A stretch of 64,000 nucleotides of DNA from Variovorax sp. KBW07. Lineage in GTDB: Bacteria; Pseudomonadota; Gammaproteobacteria; Burkholderiales; Burkholderiaceae_C. Under the pieces are notes generated by a model, which saw only the letters and a list, made by a program, of their open reading frames with translations, was not told the origin of the DNA and did not search any database. Position 1 is the stretch's first letter. Each line of letters starts with the position of its first letter. The stretch is taken from the NCBI RefSeq assembly GCF_003852515.1, contig NZ_QAJK01000120.1:45175-109174 (forward strand), read 5' to 3'. This document shows, piece after piece, positions 24,425-33,176 of the stretch. Both the position numbers and the translations under genes were made by a program.

Positions 24425-25882
24425 ATGCCCAAGCTTTCCATGCACCGCGCCGCTGTCGCGCTTCTTTCGTCTGGGCGTGCAAGACGCATCGGCTTGAGCC
24501 TCGCGGCCGCTGTGACGCTGTCACTCCTGGCTTGTGGTGGTGGGAGTGGCGGCGGTGGTGGCCTGCCCTTCGCGCCGCCCTCTGGCAACGCAATTGCGCC
24601 CTCCGCGCCGGCTCCGGGCAACACGGCGACCTACCAGGTCACCGGTTCGCTCTCGGGTCTGGCCGCGGGGGAGTCGGTCACCCTGCTGAGCAATGGCCAG
24701 CCTATGGTGATGTCACAGAACGGGACATTCCAGGCCGCATCCGGTCTGGTCACCGAGGCGGCCTACACGGTGACGGTCGGCACCCGGCCCCGGACTCAGG
24801 CCTGTGTGGTGACGAACGGGACTGGGGTCATTGGCACGAGCAATGTGAGCAACGTGAGCGTGGCCTGTGCCACCAGGCAGCAATTCGCCTACGTGACGAG
24901 CGTTCGCGGCAGCATCGCGGCCTACCGCATCGATGCCACCACCGGCGCGCTCACCGCCATCACGGGCAGCCCGTTCACCACGGGAAGTGACGCCTTCTCC
25001 ATCACTGTCAATCCAGCAGGCACCTTCGCCTATGTGCTGAACTGGACCGACAAAACCGTCTCGGCCTACCGCATCGATGCTGGCACCGGCGCGCTCACGG
25101 CCATCACGGGCAGCCCGTTCGACACGGGAGCCGCCCCCAACGAAGTCACAGTCAACCCCGCAGGCACCTTCGTCTACGTGGCGAACAAAGACAGCAACAA
25201 CGTCTCGGCCTACCGCATCGATGCCGCTACCGGCGCGCTCACGGCCATTACGGGCAGCCCGTTTGCCACGGGAAACAGTCCCAGCTCGGTCACAGTCAAC
25301 CCAGCAGGCACCTTTGCCTATGTGGCGAATCAGGGCGACAGCACCGTCTCGGCCTACCGCATCGATGCCGACACCGGCGCGCTTACCATCGCGGGCAGTC
25401 CGTTCGCCGCGGGATATGGTTCCAAATCCGTCACAGTCAATCCAGCAGGCACCTTCGCCTATGTGGTGAACGCTGGTGCAAACACCGTCTCGGCTTACCG
25501 CATCGATGCAGACACCGGCGCGCTCACCGCCATCGCGGGCAGCCCGTTTGCCACGGGATCCGGTCCCATCGCCCTCACAGTCAACCCCGCAGGCACCTTC
25601 GCCTATGTGACGAACACTGGCGGCAGCTCCGTCTCGGCCTACCGCATCGATGCCGCCACCGGCGCTCTCACCGCCATCACGGGCAGCCCGTTCGCCACGG
25701 CATTCGGCCCCTGGGCGATCACGATCAACCCCATAGGCACCCTCGCCTATACGGCGAACATAGGCAGCGACACCGTCTCGGCATTCACCATCGATGCGGC
25801 CACCGGCGCACTCACCGCCGTCACGGGCAGTCCCTTCCGCACGGGATTTGGCCCCAACTCCATCACGGTGGCTCAGCCTTGA
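24425..25882 (+). CDS. Lipoprotein with seven-bladed lactonase-type beta-propeller
   Basis: 485 residues from ATG 24425; ATG 24362 and 24440 are alternatives. The N-terminal signal ends in the lipobox LSLLAC (Cys37), followed by a Gly/Ser linker, so the protein is membrane-anchored outside the cytoplasm. Residues ~70-150 form an Ig-like domain ending in a Cys. From residue ~154 there are seven ~48-residue repeats, each with VSAYRIDAATGALTAITGSP and VTVNPAGTFAYV-type strands, resembling the 6-phosphogluconolactonase (YVTN/Lactonase_7) fold. The catalytic capacity is unproven; such proteins may instead act in adhesion or binding. It is unrelated at sequence level to the propeller at 1902. Confidence 0.85.
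   Translation: MPKLSMHRAAVALLSSGRARRIGLSLAAAVTLSLLACGGGSGGGGGLPFAPPSGNAIAPSAPAPGNTATYQVTGSLSGLAAGESVTLLSNGQPMVMSQNGTFQAASGLVTEAAYTVTVGTRPRTQACVVTNGTGVIGTSNVSNVSVACATRQQFAYVTSVRGSIAAYRIDATTGALTAITGSPFTTGSDAFSITVNPAGTFAYVLNWTDKTVSAYRIDAGTGALTAITGSPFDTGAAPNEVTVNPAGTFVYVANKDSNNVSAYRIDAATGALTAITGSPFATGNSPSSVTVNPAGTFAYVANQGDSTVSAYRIDADTGALTIAGSPFAAGYGSKSVTVNPAGTFAYVVNAGANTVSAYRIDADTGALTAIAGSPFATGSGPIALTVNPAGTFAYVTNTGGSSVSAYRIDAATGALTAITGSPFATAFGPWAITINPIGTLAYTANIGSDTVSAFTIDAATGALTAVTGSPFRTGFGPNSITVAQP
24884..25879 (+). repeat. Seven tandem ~144-bp coding repeats (propeller blades)
   Basis: Seven consecutive units of about 144 bp each encode one blade of the preceding lipoprotein. Blocks such as CCGTCTCGGCCTACCGCATC and GGCACCTTCGCCTATGTG are almost base-identical between units 2 to 5. 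The last two units diverge most (IGTLAYT, then AFTIDAATG). Unit 4 lacks one codon (TIAG instead of TAITG). Such high nucleotide identity implies recent internal duplication or gene conversion and makes the locus prone to blade-number change. Confidence 0.85.
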
Positions 25883-26011
25883 CTTGAAATGGTTTGCTGC
25901 ACAAGTCTTCATTGAAACAATGGACGATGGCCTGGGGTGAGCTTCGGCATCGTCAGTCAGCGCGGCTCAATTGAGAGGGCGTTGCGAAGGTCCGTTTGTG
26001 GCTGACAGTCG

Positions 26012-26317
26012 TCAACGGCTCTTGGTGCGTCGCACTCGTCCAATCAGCGCCAGCAAAATTCCGAGCGCAGAGAGAACTGCGGCCATGATCCAACCGTTCT
26101 CGACCGGCGCCACGCGGTAGTAGTGTCGATGATCACCGAAGAGGTTGATTGGTAAGACAGAGCTGAGCAGTATCAGCAGCAAGATGCCAACGCCGGCCAG
26201 AACATAGCCCGTCCTCTCAAGCCATGTTCGGCGCGTCCGTGTCGCTTTATTCGACGTGTTTCGCATGAAGTCCTGAATGTCCGGTTCTGACCAACTAGGG
26301 GCGATTTCGCGCGTCAT
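26012..26317 (-). CDS. Small two-helix membrane protein, hypothetical
   Basis: 101 residues from ATG 26317. A charged N-terminal ~35 residues precedes TM1 (GYVLAGVGILLLILLSS), a short outer loop (FGDHRHYYRVAPVENG) and TM2 (IMAAVLSALGILLALIG), and the tail is basic. This suggests both ends face the cytoplasm. It overlaps the 3' end of the upstream lipoprotein gene by 23 bp on the same strand, so the two form a unit. I do not recognise a family. Confidence 0.65.
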   Translation of the reverse strand: MTREIAPSWSEPDIQDFMRNTSNKATRTRRTWLERTGYVLAGVGILLLILLSSVLPINLFGDHRHYYRVAPVENGWIMAAVLSALGILLALIGRVRRTKSR

Positions 26318-26873
26318 CAACGGCTAGCACCTCCACGGAAATCGAGGCGAGTCCGCGGGCGTCGATGTCTTCGCATTCGACCCATCGATGGGTTCCGAAC
26401 CCGGAAGGTTCTTTGTGCTGGGAAGCAATGATGACTGTCGCCACAACCCCAGCTACAAGGCCAAGCTGGGTTCCCACCGCAGATCCAATCGATCCGCCCA
26501 GGTGGTCTGGATTACTCAACGCGGTGGAGACGTAGAAGAACCGCCGTTCTCCCGCTTTGAGTTCGATCGACAAGCTGTCAATCTTCGAGTCGGGTGTATT
26601 GGACTTGGCACCGGCGAGGCGGTGTGTGCCAGGTGGCAGGCGCAGGGCAATGTATGTGTCTACCGGCAAGGTCTGAGTGGGCGAGCCATCAACAGACGGA
26701 ACCAGCACGGACTTGTCGTGGGGCGATCGCAGAAGGTAGACGATCGCGTCGTCTGCTGTTGGCTTCTGCCAGACAATTTCTCTGGGCGCAACAGGTTGCT
26801 TTGCGGAATCCCTTGGACCTGCGCAGCCTGCGACCAATCCGATCAACACGAGCCCGAAGATGACGCGCTTCAT
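26295..26873 (-). CDS. Small lipoprotein, DUF2846-like
   Basis: 192 residues from ATG 26873. The signal peptide ends in the lipobox GLVAGC (Cys19). The mature part has a beta-rich domain with AIVYLLRSPHDKSVLVPSVDG, TYIALRLPPGTHRL and GERRFFYVST. That order (surface strand, PPGxH, E-aromatic-FY) is typical of DUF2846-type lipoproteins of unknown role. A hydrophobic glycine-rich stretch (GSIGSAVGTQLGLVAGVVATVII) near residue 145 may insert into membrane. A longer frame upstream lacks any signal and is not preferred. It is followed by an overlapping small membrane-protein gene. Confidence 0.75.
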   Translation of the reverse strand: MKRVIFGLVLIGLVAGCAGPRDSAKQPVAPREIVWQKPTADDAIVYLLRSPHDKSVLVPSVDGSPTQTLPVDTYIALRLPPGTHRLAGAKSNTPDSKIDSLSIELKAGERRFFYVSTALSNPDHLGGSIGSAVGTQLGLVAGVVATVIIASQHKEPSGFGTHRWVECEDIDARGLASISVEVLAVDDARNRP

Positions 26874-27187
26874 CAAGTTTCCCTTTTCTCGTCGCCTGGT
26901 GCTCCAGACAGCCAGTTGACCCAATGTATTCGTTCGAATGCGATGTGAGCCGATGGCGATCATGAAATCGGAAGGGCTGTGACGAATGTCTAGTTGTGGT
27001 CGCACTTTGACATCTCTCCGCACGCTCATATTCGGCCAGCATGCCGTGCCACTCGCGCCGGATTCTGCCTCAGTATCGAGGCCGCAGAATGCCCTGCGCG
27101 CATCCCACCTGGCCCTTGGCTGCGCAGCCAGGGCGGCTTCGGCGTGCGGATCAAGCCGGTGCGAGCGTGGCCTCTAAACTGCAGCCT
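26874..27187. other. Intergenic stretch with a strong hairpin
   Basis: 314 bp between the lipoprotein gene (minus strand) and the DUF5990 gene (plus strand), so it must contain divergent promoters. The most striking structure is a near-perfect palindrome at 27112-27134: GCCCT, then TGGCTGCGCAGCCA, then GGGC, with one unpaired base. It is about 55 bp upstream of the DUF5990 start. No coding frame is supported. Confidence 0.5.
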
Positions 27188-27643
27188 ATGCAGACCGATC
27201 AAGCGAGACACCTTCAACTCATTCTCACCCTGCAGTCGCCTCCGTCTGGCGTGGACTTTGCCGTGCAATGCGGTCGCGATGGCTTGGTGAAGCCCTTCCT
27301 CGCCACGACAGACGTGGTGTCGTTCGCAATCACGCTGGCGCTTGGACCTTCACTCGCAGATGGGTCCCCCAACTTCCGGGGCCCTTTTGCACAAGGCACG
27401 CCCACAGACCGGTTCGTGTACGTGAACTCCGGCTTCTACGCAGGCCAGATGGGGACGCCGTGGGAGCGAAGGGCGAAGATCAAGCTGGCGGGTATTCCAA
27501 TCGAGCTTGCGGAAAGCGCGGCAGGCAAGCCGGATGCCGCGATCGAGGCTCGCATCCACGGAACCATGAAGGATGGTGGGCCGGTGTGCGCCAGTGTTCG
27601 GCCTCCGCAGATTTCCTGGCAAATGGTGACGCGGCCAGCTTGA
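27188..27643 (+). CDS. DUF5990 family protein
   Basis: 151 residues from ATG 27188, cytoplasmic. The sequence follows the DUF5990 pattern: a beta-strand-rich start (LQLILTLQSPPSGVDFAVQ), a central FRGPFAQGTPTDRFVYVNSG and AGQMGTPWERRAKIKLAGI, and a C-terminal GGPVCASVRPPQISWQ. The family is small and of unknown function, with no known catalytic residues. It stands alone in a run of unrelated single genes. Confidence 0.75.
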   Translation: MQTDQARHLQLILTLQSPPSGVDFAVQCGRDGLVKPFLATTDVVSFAITLALGPSLADGSPNFRGPFAQGTPTDRFVYVNSGFYAGQMGTPWERRAKIKLAGIPIELAESAAGKPDAAIEARIHGTMKDGGPVCASVRPPQISWQMVTRPA

Positions 27644-27775
27644 GCGGGTGAGCTGCCGTCGGCGTCGGTCACTCACCTTGGGCGATGGATGATGCGCGGG
27701 CAAGTGACTGCTGCATGTGCCTGCTTTATCTTGCCCTGATACCCTTCAAACCGCCCTCATCAAAGTCCAATCCGC

Positions 27776-28399
27776 ATGCCCGACCTTCCCTACAGCCCCG
27801 CCGCCGACCGCAACAAACAGCCCATCCTCGATGCACTGACCCGCATCCTCGGCGAGCGCGGCACTGCACTGGAGATCGCATCCGGCACAGGTCAGCACGC
27901 CGCCTGGTTCGCAGCAGCAATGCCCCAATGGATCTGGCAGCCCACCGATGCAGATGCGCGCATGCTCCCCGCGCTTGCCGGTCGGGTTGCAGAAGCTGCG
28001 CTCCCCAATCTCCGTTCACCACTCCTGCTCGACGTGATGTCACCTCAATGGCCATCGGAGGGCTTCGCATTCGCTCAAGGGGAAGAAAAGTTCGACGCGA
28101 TCTACTGCGCCAACATGCTGCACATCGCGCCGTGGGCCACGTGCGCGGCCCTGATGCAAGGGGCCGCACGTCATCTGCTTCCTGGCGGGGTGCTGATCAC
28201 ATACGGACCTTACTTCGAAGAAGACGTCCCGCCAGCGCCGAGCAATCAAGCGTTCGATGAAGACTTGCGTGCCCGCAATCCCGCGTGGGGCATCCGCCGC
28301 CTGAAGGACGTAGCGGAAGAGGCTCACCGATCTGGCCTCGCGTTGCGCGAGCGGCATGCGATGCCTGCGAACAACTTGCTGTTGGTCTTCGGTTTCTAG
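27776..28399 (+). CDS. DUF938 family SAM-dependent methyltransferase
   Basis: 207 residues. The protein starts PYSPAADRNKQPILDAL and has a SAM-binding motif I ALEIASGTGQHAAWFA, the DUF938 signature. Later motifs are FDAIYCANMLHIAPWA (motif IV region) and LLPGGVLITYGPY (motif V/VI). The methyl acceptor is unknown. It is a conserved stand-alone gene in proteobacteria; here it has no operon partner. Confidence 0.88.
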   Translation: MPDLPYSPAADRNKQPILDALTRILGERGTALEIASGTGQHAAWFAAAMPQWIWQPTDADARMLPALAGRVAEAALPNLRSPLLLDVMSPQWPSEGFAFAQGEEKFDAIYCANMLHIAPWATCAALMQGAARHLLPGGVLITYGPYFEEDVPPAPSNQAFDEDLRARNPAWGIRRLKDVAEEAHRSGLALRERHAMPANNLLLVFGF

Positions 28400-28457
28400 C
28401 GGGCAGCGAAACCATGGAGACGGATGCGCTGCGGCGTCGGCCGCCTTCCTTGTCGCG

Positions 28458-29300
28458 CTAGGCCGTCACGGTGCACGCAGCAATGGCTGCGTGCAGGCGA
28501 GCAAGCCAATAGCTACCAACCTCTGACTCTTTCAAGTCACGCGCAGTTCTTCGCAGCGCATCCAGTAGCAGAGGACTTGCCAACTTCTCCGCCGCATCCA
28601 GTTCGAACACGCGGCAATCGGCGTTCAGGTGTTCGGCCAAATAGTCAGTGGCTCTCGGGTCACCTCGCTCCGCCAGCCCCACCAGCGCCTCGCCGCGGAC
28701 CTCTGGGTCACGGTCCTGCAGGTTCTTCCATAGAAGCTCGCGGATCGCCGGCGTGTCCACATCCTGCATCGAGCCCAGGCCGAACGTAGCCCAGTTGCGC
28801 ACGAGGTCATCTGCGTCACCCGCAAGCCGAAGCAGCGCTTCAATGGCGGCCGGTTCAGGGTATCGACCCAGTGCGACCGCAACGTCCCACCGAAGCAACG
28901 CATCGCGATGCGTCGACAGTCGAACGAGTTCGCCCAGCGCCGCAGGGTGCGGCCGATGACCGAGCCCTGAGACCGCCGCGCGAACCACCTCATCGTGCGC
29001 ATCGTGCAGGCCCGCGAGCAACAGCGATTGCGTCTCGTCCATGGCGTACTCGATGCTGCCGAAATCGCCATCGTGTTTGCGCTGCCGCAATTGGGATGCG
29101 ATGTACAGGCCGAGGCTTCGACGTCTCCAACTCGCACTCCCCGCCAGTCGTTGCGCAAGGCCGAGCGTGTGCGGCGAACCGCGCAACTGCAACTCGACAA
29201 TCGCGCACCAGTGCCGGTCACTTCCCCAATCACGCAGCGCGATGCGCACCAACTGCTGCTGGGTCCGCTTTCTGTTGAGATTTTTCGCCGGTTTCTTCAT
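28458..29300 (-). CDS. HEAT-repeat domain-containing protein
   Basis: 280 residues from ATG 29300; a longer frame to 29357 adds nothing conserved. After a basic N-terminus (KKPAKNLNRKRTQQQ) the protein consists of tandem ~31-residue helical repeats of the HEAT/PBS-lyase type. Examples are DAHDEVVRAAVSGLGHRPHP, DALLRWDVAVALGRYPEP, DDLVRNWATFGLG and DPEVRGEALVGLAERGDP. Such solenoids bind other proteins or act as lyase-associated scaffolds. No catalytic motif or signal is visible. The partner is unknown. Confidence 0.82.
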   Translation of the reverse strand: MKKPAKNLNRKRTQQQLVRIALRDWGSDRHWCAIVELQLRGSPHTLGLAQRLAGSASWRRRSLGLYIASQLRQRKHDGDFGSIEYAMDETQSLLLAGLHDAHDEVVRAAVSGLGHRPHPAALGELVRLSTHRDALLRWDVAVALGRYPEPAAIEALLRLAGDADDLVRNWATFGLGSMQDVDTPAIRELLWKNLQDRDPEVRGEALVGLAERGDPRATDYLAEHLNADCRVFELDAAEKLASPLLLDALRRTARDLKESEVGSYWLARLHAAIAACTVTA

Positions 29301-29381
29301 GGCGGCCGATGTTAGCTGTCGGTGCATCGGACCTGAAGCGATGCCTTGCGGCGTCACGTAAACAGCGGGCCACAGCGCCCA

Positions 29382-29807
29382 TCAACCCGCGCTGTACTGC
29401 GCCGCCACATCCAAAACCCACACCACCCCAAACCGATCCTTCAACATCCCATACAGCGCAGACCACGCCGAAGCCGCAATCGGCTGCAGCACCGTCGAAC
29501 CTTCGGCCAGCTTCTCCCACAGCGCGGCGATCTCTTGTGCCGTCTCGCCGCGCACGGAAACGAAGAACGCGTTGTCGCCCTGGTTCCACGGCGTGCCGGT
29601 CGGCACGTCGAACGCCATCACGCAGAACCCCTTGTCGGCCGCCACCTGGCCCCACACCACGTGGTCGGCGTCGGCGGGGTCTTGCACATGCCCCATGTCC
29701 TTGTACGTGATGACCTGCATCTGTCCTCCGAAGACAGACTGATAGAACGCGAGCGCCTCGCGGGCGTTGCCTCGAAGATTGATGTGCGCGGTTGCTTTGA
29801 CAGACAT
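29382..29807 (-). CDS. VOC-superfamily protein, PhnB/glyoxalase-like
   Basis: 141 residues from ATG 29807. It has the paired beta-alpha-beta-beta-beta units of the vicinal oxygen chelate fold. The first starts INLRGNAREALAFYQSVFGG and the second is FFVSVRGETAQEIAALWEKL, closing KDRFGVVWVLDV. These match the PhnB (YjdN)-like branch, whose members mostly lack a proven activity. It is divergent from a YafY-type regulator at 29933. That VOC/WYL-regulator pairing suggests that the regulator controls it. Confidence 0.85.
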   Translation of the reverse strand: MSVKATAHINLRGNAREALAFYQSVFGGQMQVITYKDMGHVQDPADADHVVWGQVAADKGFCVMAFDVPTGTPWNQGDNAFFVSVRGETAQEIAALWEKLAEGSTVLQPIAASAWSALYGMLKDRFGVVWVLDVAAQYSAG

Positions 29808-29932
29808 GGCTGGCTTTCTTTCTGTAGCGTTGAAGAAGAGAAGAACGGTTAGCGAAATTGCTGCTGTTACTCTAGCCAGACCACCTGTCAATTCCTGGCA
29901 GTTGCTATCACCTCCGAAACCTCGAACTCCCG

Positions 29933-30625
29933 ATGGCCCGCCCCGACCGCCTCTTCCGTCTTCTCCAGGCCTTGCGCACGCTGCCCGCGCCCGTCACCGC
30001 GGCCGTGCTGGCGGAAGAAACGGGCGTGTCGGTGCGGTCGATCTACCGCGACATCGAGAGCCTGCGCACGGCCGGCGCCGACATCGGCGGTGAGCGCGGC
30101 TATGGCTATTGCCTGATCGAAGACGGCACGCTGCCGCCGCAGATGTTCAGCCGCATCGAGATCGAGGCGCTGGCGCTGGGCCTGGCCGAGGTGCGGCACA
30201 TGGGCGATGCGGCTCTGGCCAAGGCGGCCGCGTCGGTGCTGGGCAAGGTGGTGGCGACCTTGCCGTCGACGAGCCAGCAGCACATCGTCCATGCCGTGTC
30301 GCAGGTGCATCGCTTCGACGACGAACAGCAGCGCTACGCGCCGTTGCCCGACATGCGCGTCATTCGCGAGGGCTGCTGGCGCGAAGAGGCGCTGATGATC
30401 CGCTACACCGACCGCGGCGGCGAGGCGACCGAAAGAAAGATCTGGCCGCTCGCGATCATGTATCTCGACAGGATGCTGGTGGTGCTTTCGTGGTGCTGCC
30501 TGCGCGAAGACTTCCGCATGTTCCGCGCTGAGCGCATCCAGTCGGTGGAGGCCACGGGCGCCAGCTTCAGGCCGCAGCGGGTGGCGTTGCTGCGGCGCTA
30601 TCAGGCCGAGCTGGCGGGGCACTAG
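29933..30625 (+). CDS. YafY-type transcriptional regulator (HTH_11 + WYL domain)
   Basis: 230 residues. An N-terminal winged helix-turn-helix (RLFRLLQALRTLPAPVTAAV, then VSVRSIYRDIESLRTAGADI) is followed by a WYL domain (YAPLPDMRVIREGCWREEAL through IWPLAIMYLDRMLVVLSWC). WYL domains bind ligands or nucleic acid and often act as effector sensors. The gene is transcribed away from the VOC gene; the 125-bp gap between them should contain the operator. Confidence 0.9.
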   Translation: MARPDRLFRLLQALRTLPAPVTAAVLAEETGVSVRSIYRDIESLRTAGADIGGERGYGYCLIEDGTLPPQMFSRIEIEALALGLAEVRHMGDAALAKAAASVLGKVVATLPSTSQQHIVHAVSQVHRFDDEQQRYAPLPDMRVIREGCWREEALMIRYTDRGGEATERKIWPLAIMYLDRMLVVLSWCCLREDFRMFRAERIQSVEATGASFRPQRVALLRRYQAELAGH

Positions 30626-30716
30626 CGCCTGGCTGCGTCGGCGACTTGACGAACGCACCGGTGCATTCGGTGCATGTACATTTGCCAATCCCTGCACGGC
30701 TCCGTTCGTTGGCCGC

Positions 30717-31445
30717 ATGAACACAACACAGATCAGTAGAAGGCGCTTTATGGGAGGAGTCGCGAATCTCGGAAGAAGCCTCGACAGGTCGAACTGGAAA
30801 TCGGCAGGGCTTGTGTTGCGCTCGATATCGGTCCGAGGTACGGTCGTGTGTGGCGCCCTTGTCGCGTGCATGCTTTCCGGCTGTGGTTCGGTGCCGAAGG
30901 AGCATTCGGCAGAGGTTCTCCAGATCGGAAAATCGTTGGGTGCGGAGAGGCAGAATTTTCTTCTCTGCAGTTCCGAAGGCCTTCTGGCGCTTCATATGGC
31001 GCGCAGCTACATTTCGAGCCATCGCGACCGCAACGCTGTGCTCCCCTACATCGGCCCGTCGACATTTGACAAGGAGTTGGCGGCCGAACTTTTCCGGCGG
31101 GTCGATGCAGGCGAAATCGCCTACCACTTCGATTTTGCGACCGACAAAATCTACGCATGCGGGGCGAGATTGGGTGTTCCTCTGCCGCGCCCCTGGACCG
31201 TCGCCCGCACGTGCTACGCAAGGCTTGATCTGCCCCTTCTGTACCACTACGCCAAGCAGCGTCGCGTTCCGAAGGTCGAGGCGATCCAGATCGCATTGAA
31301 GAAGACGCCAGATCGCAACATCTATCCCGAAGCGATGCTGGTTTCGCTTGCCGACGAGGCCTACAAGGTGGATACCGAAGACGATCAGCGCAGCTTCATG
31401 GAGGCCGTCTTCTGGCGCTGCATGCTCGCCGAAAAAAGCAAGTGA
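30717..31445 (+). CDS. Hypothetical lipoprotein
   Basis: Up to 242 residues from ATG 30717. A hydrophobic segment ends in a lipobox (ACMLSGC) at about residue 55, unusually far from the start. A GTG at 30813 would give a normal 23-residue lipoprotein signal and may be the true start. The mature ~190 residues are helical with scattered cysteines (LCSSEG, ACGARLG, RTCYARL, RCMLAEK) and match no family I know. It is followed after 27 bp by another unknown secreted protein, so they may act together at the cell envelope. Confidence 0.65.
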   Translation: MNTTQISRRRFMGGVANLGRSLDRSNWKSAGLVLRSISVRGTVVCGALVACMLSGCGSVPKEHSAEVLQIGKSLGAERQNFLLCSSEGLLALHMARSYISSHRDRNAVLPYIGPSTFDKELAAELFRRVDAGEIAYHFDFATDKIYACGARLGVPLPRPWTVARTCYARLDLPLLYHYAKQRRVPKVEAIQIALKKTPDRNIYPEAMLVSLADEAYKVDTEDDQRSFMEAVFWRCMLAEKSK

Positions 31446-31472
31446 ACCTCCATTGAAAAAACAGGTGCAAAC

Positions 31473-31982
31473 ATGAACCGCTCATTCTTCGGCGCTCCCT
31501 TTCGCCCCGTGCGACTCGCTCTTCTCCTTGGCCTTCTTGTGTCTCACGCCGTGGTCAACGCGCAGCCCGTTCCGTCCCCCGGATCGAAGCTTCAATTGGC
31601 GCCCGCCGATCTTGCCAAGTGCGCCGCCGCGGCGGGGCGAAAGGTGCAGCTCCTGAAGGACACGAAGACGTTGTTTCCCGACCAGAAGATCGACACGTCG
31701 AGCACCGTCGCGCAGATGGCGGACTTCATCAAGACAAGCTGCGCCTTCTCCACTGCAACCTTCGCCTTCGATACGCTGGCGGCGGAACAAGACAAGTACC
31801 AGATCAGGGAAAAGCAATTGGTCGCGCGCTGCAAGGTAACGAACAGCTGCATCTCCGAATACATGGAAGAGCTGGACGCGACACTCCGTCGTTGCGAAAT
31901 CTACAAGGCCGAGAACGCGGAGATGGTGCACAAGCTGGTCAGCGCTGCGCCGGTGCAGTGCAGCCCGATCATCAACGAATGA
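31473..31982 (+). CDS. Hypothetical secreted cysteine-containing protein
   Basis: 169 residues with a clear Sec signal peptide (residues 1-30, ending VNAQ). The mature part is helical and contains six cysteines (LAKCAAA, KTSCAF, ARCKVTNSC, LRRCEIY, PVQCSPI), an even number that fits periplasmic disulfides. No domain is recognisable. It is 27 bp downstream of a hypothetical lipoprotein on the same strand and 78 bp before an SMP-30-like gene. Confidence 0.65.
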   Translation: MNRSFFGAPFRPVRLALLLGLLVSHAVVNAQPVPSPGSKLQLAPADLAKCAAAAGRKVQLLKDTKTLFPDQKIDTSSTVAQMADFIKTSCAFSTATFAFDTLAAEQDKYQIREKQLVARCKVTNSCISEYMEELDATLRRCEIYKAENAEMVHKLVSAAPVQCSPIINE

Positions 31983-32060
31983 CAGGTGATGGCCGGTTGC
32001 CGACAGACTGACGAAAAGTCACCGGAATCGAGGTCTTTCCCAAAAGCAGGACACAACGAC

Positions 32061-33164
32061 ATGCTGAAGAAAACTCTTGCGCTTCTCGGCCTCCTGCTCC
32101 TGGCAGCCATCGCCTACCTCGCGCTGTGGCCGGTGCCCGTCAAACCCGTCGTCTGGTCCGCTCCCACCGATCCCGGCTACACCGGCGCCTTCGCGGTGAA
32201 CGACAAGCTGTCTCACCTGAACATGATCGACCTCGGCCGCGAAGAGGGCCCGGAGCACATCGCCATCGGCCCCGACGGCAAGCTCTACACCACGGTGCTG
32301 AGCGGCAACATCCTTCGCATGAGCGCCGATGGCAGCGCGCAAGAGGTGTTCGTCAACACGGGCGGCCGCGTGCTCGGTTTCGACTTCGACGCGGCGGGCA
32401 ATCTCATCGCGGCCGACGCCATGAAGGGGTTGCTGTCGGTCAGTCCATCGAAGCAGATCAGCGTGCTCACCAACCAGGTCGAAGGGCAGCCGATCCTTTA
32501 TGCCGATGGCGTGGTGGTGGCGCGCAGTGGCACGATGTATTTCACCGACGCGTCGACCCGTTTTGCGCCGGCCGATTGGGGCGGTACCTTCGAGGCCAGC
32601 GTGCTCGACATCCTGGAGCAGGCGGCCACGGGCAGGGTGCTGGCCTACGACCCGGCCACGAAGGCCACGCGTGTCGTGGCGCGCGGCCTGGCGTTCGCGA
32701 ACGGCGTGGCATTGAGCGCCGACGAAAAGAACCTGTTCGTCGCGGAGACGGGCAAGTACCGCATCTGGAAGATCGATGTGGAGGCGCGGAACCTCGACGT
32801 GGGTGCGAGCGCCAACTCGCAAGCCACCGTGCTGCTCGACAACCTGCCCGGCTACCCCGACAACCTGATGCGCGGGCTCGACGGCAAGATCTGGGTGGGG
32901 CTGGTGAAGCCGCGCAACCCGACCATCGACAAGCTGGCCGGCAAGCCCTTTCTGCGCAGCGTGACGATGCGCCTGCCGCGCGCGCTCTGGCCGGTGCCGA
33001 AAGCCTACGGCCATGTGGTCGCGTTCAGCGAAGACGGCAAGGTGCTGTCCAGCCTGCAGGACGAGACGGGCGCCTACCCCGAGACGACGGGCATCACCGA
33101 AACGCGCGATCGGCTCTATGTGCAGAGCCTGCATGCCAAGGGGCTGGGCTGGTTGAAGCGATAG
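32061..33164 (+). CDS. SMP-30/gluconolactonase/strictosidine-synthase-like protein, membrane-anchored
   Basis: 367 residues from ATG 32061. An N-terminal hydrophobic segment (LALLGLLLLAAIAYLALW) anchors or exports it. The rest is a six-bladed propeller: GPEHIAIGPDGKLYTTVLSG, GGRVLGFDFDAAGNLIAADA, DGVVVARSGTMYFTDAS, FANGVALSADEKNLFVAETG and NLPGYPDNLMRGLDGKIWVG. These match the strictosidine-synthase-like branch of the SMP-30 superfamily, known for calcium-dependent lactonase or esterase activity. The substrate is unknown. It is convergent with the serine hydrolase gene. Confidence 0.88.
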   Translation: MLKKTLALLGLLLLAAIAYLALWPVPVKPVVWSAPTDPGYTGAFAVNDKLSHLNMIDLGREEGPEHIAIGPDGKLYTTVLSGNILRMSADGSAQEVFVNTGGRVLGFDFDAAGNLIAADAMKGLLSVSPSKQISVLTNQVEGQPILYADGVVVARSGTMYFTDASTRFAPADWGGTFEASVLDILEQAATGRVLAYDPATKATRVVARGLAFANGVALSADEKNLFVAETGKYRIWKIDVEARNLDVGASANSQATVLLDNLPGYPDNLMRGLDGKIWVGLVKPRNPTIDKLAGKPFLRSVTMRLPRALWPVPKAYGHVVAFSEDGKVLSSLQDETGAYPETTGITETRDRLYVQSLHAKGLGWLKR

Positions 33165-33176
33165 CCAACCCGTTCG

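Noticed and set aside
24884-25879. CRISPR-like array
   Set aside because: The repeats are about 144 bp, stay in frame and encode propeller blades; there are no short repeats with unique spacers and no cas genes.
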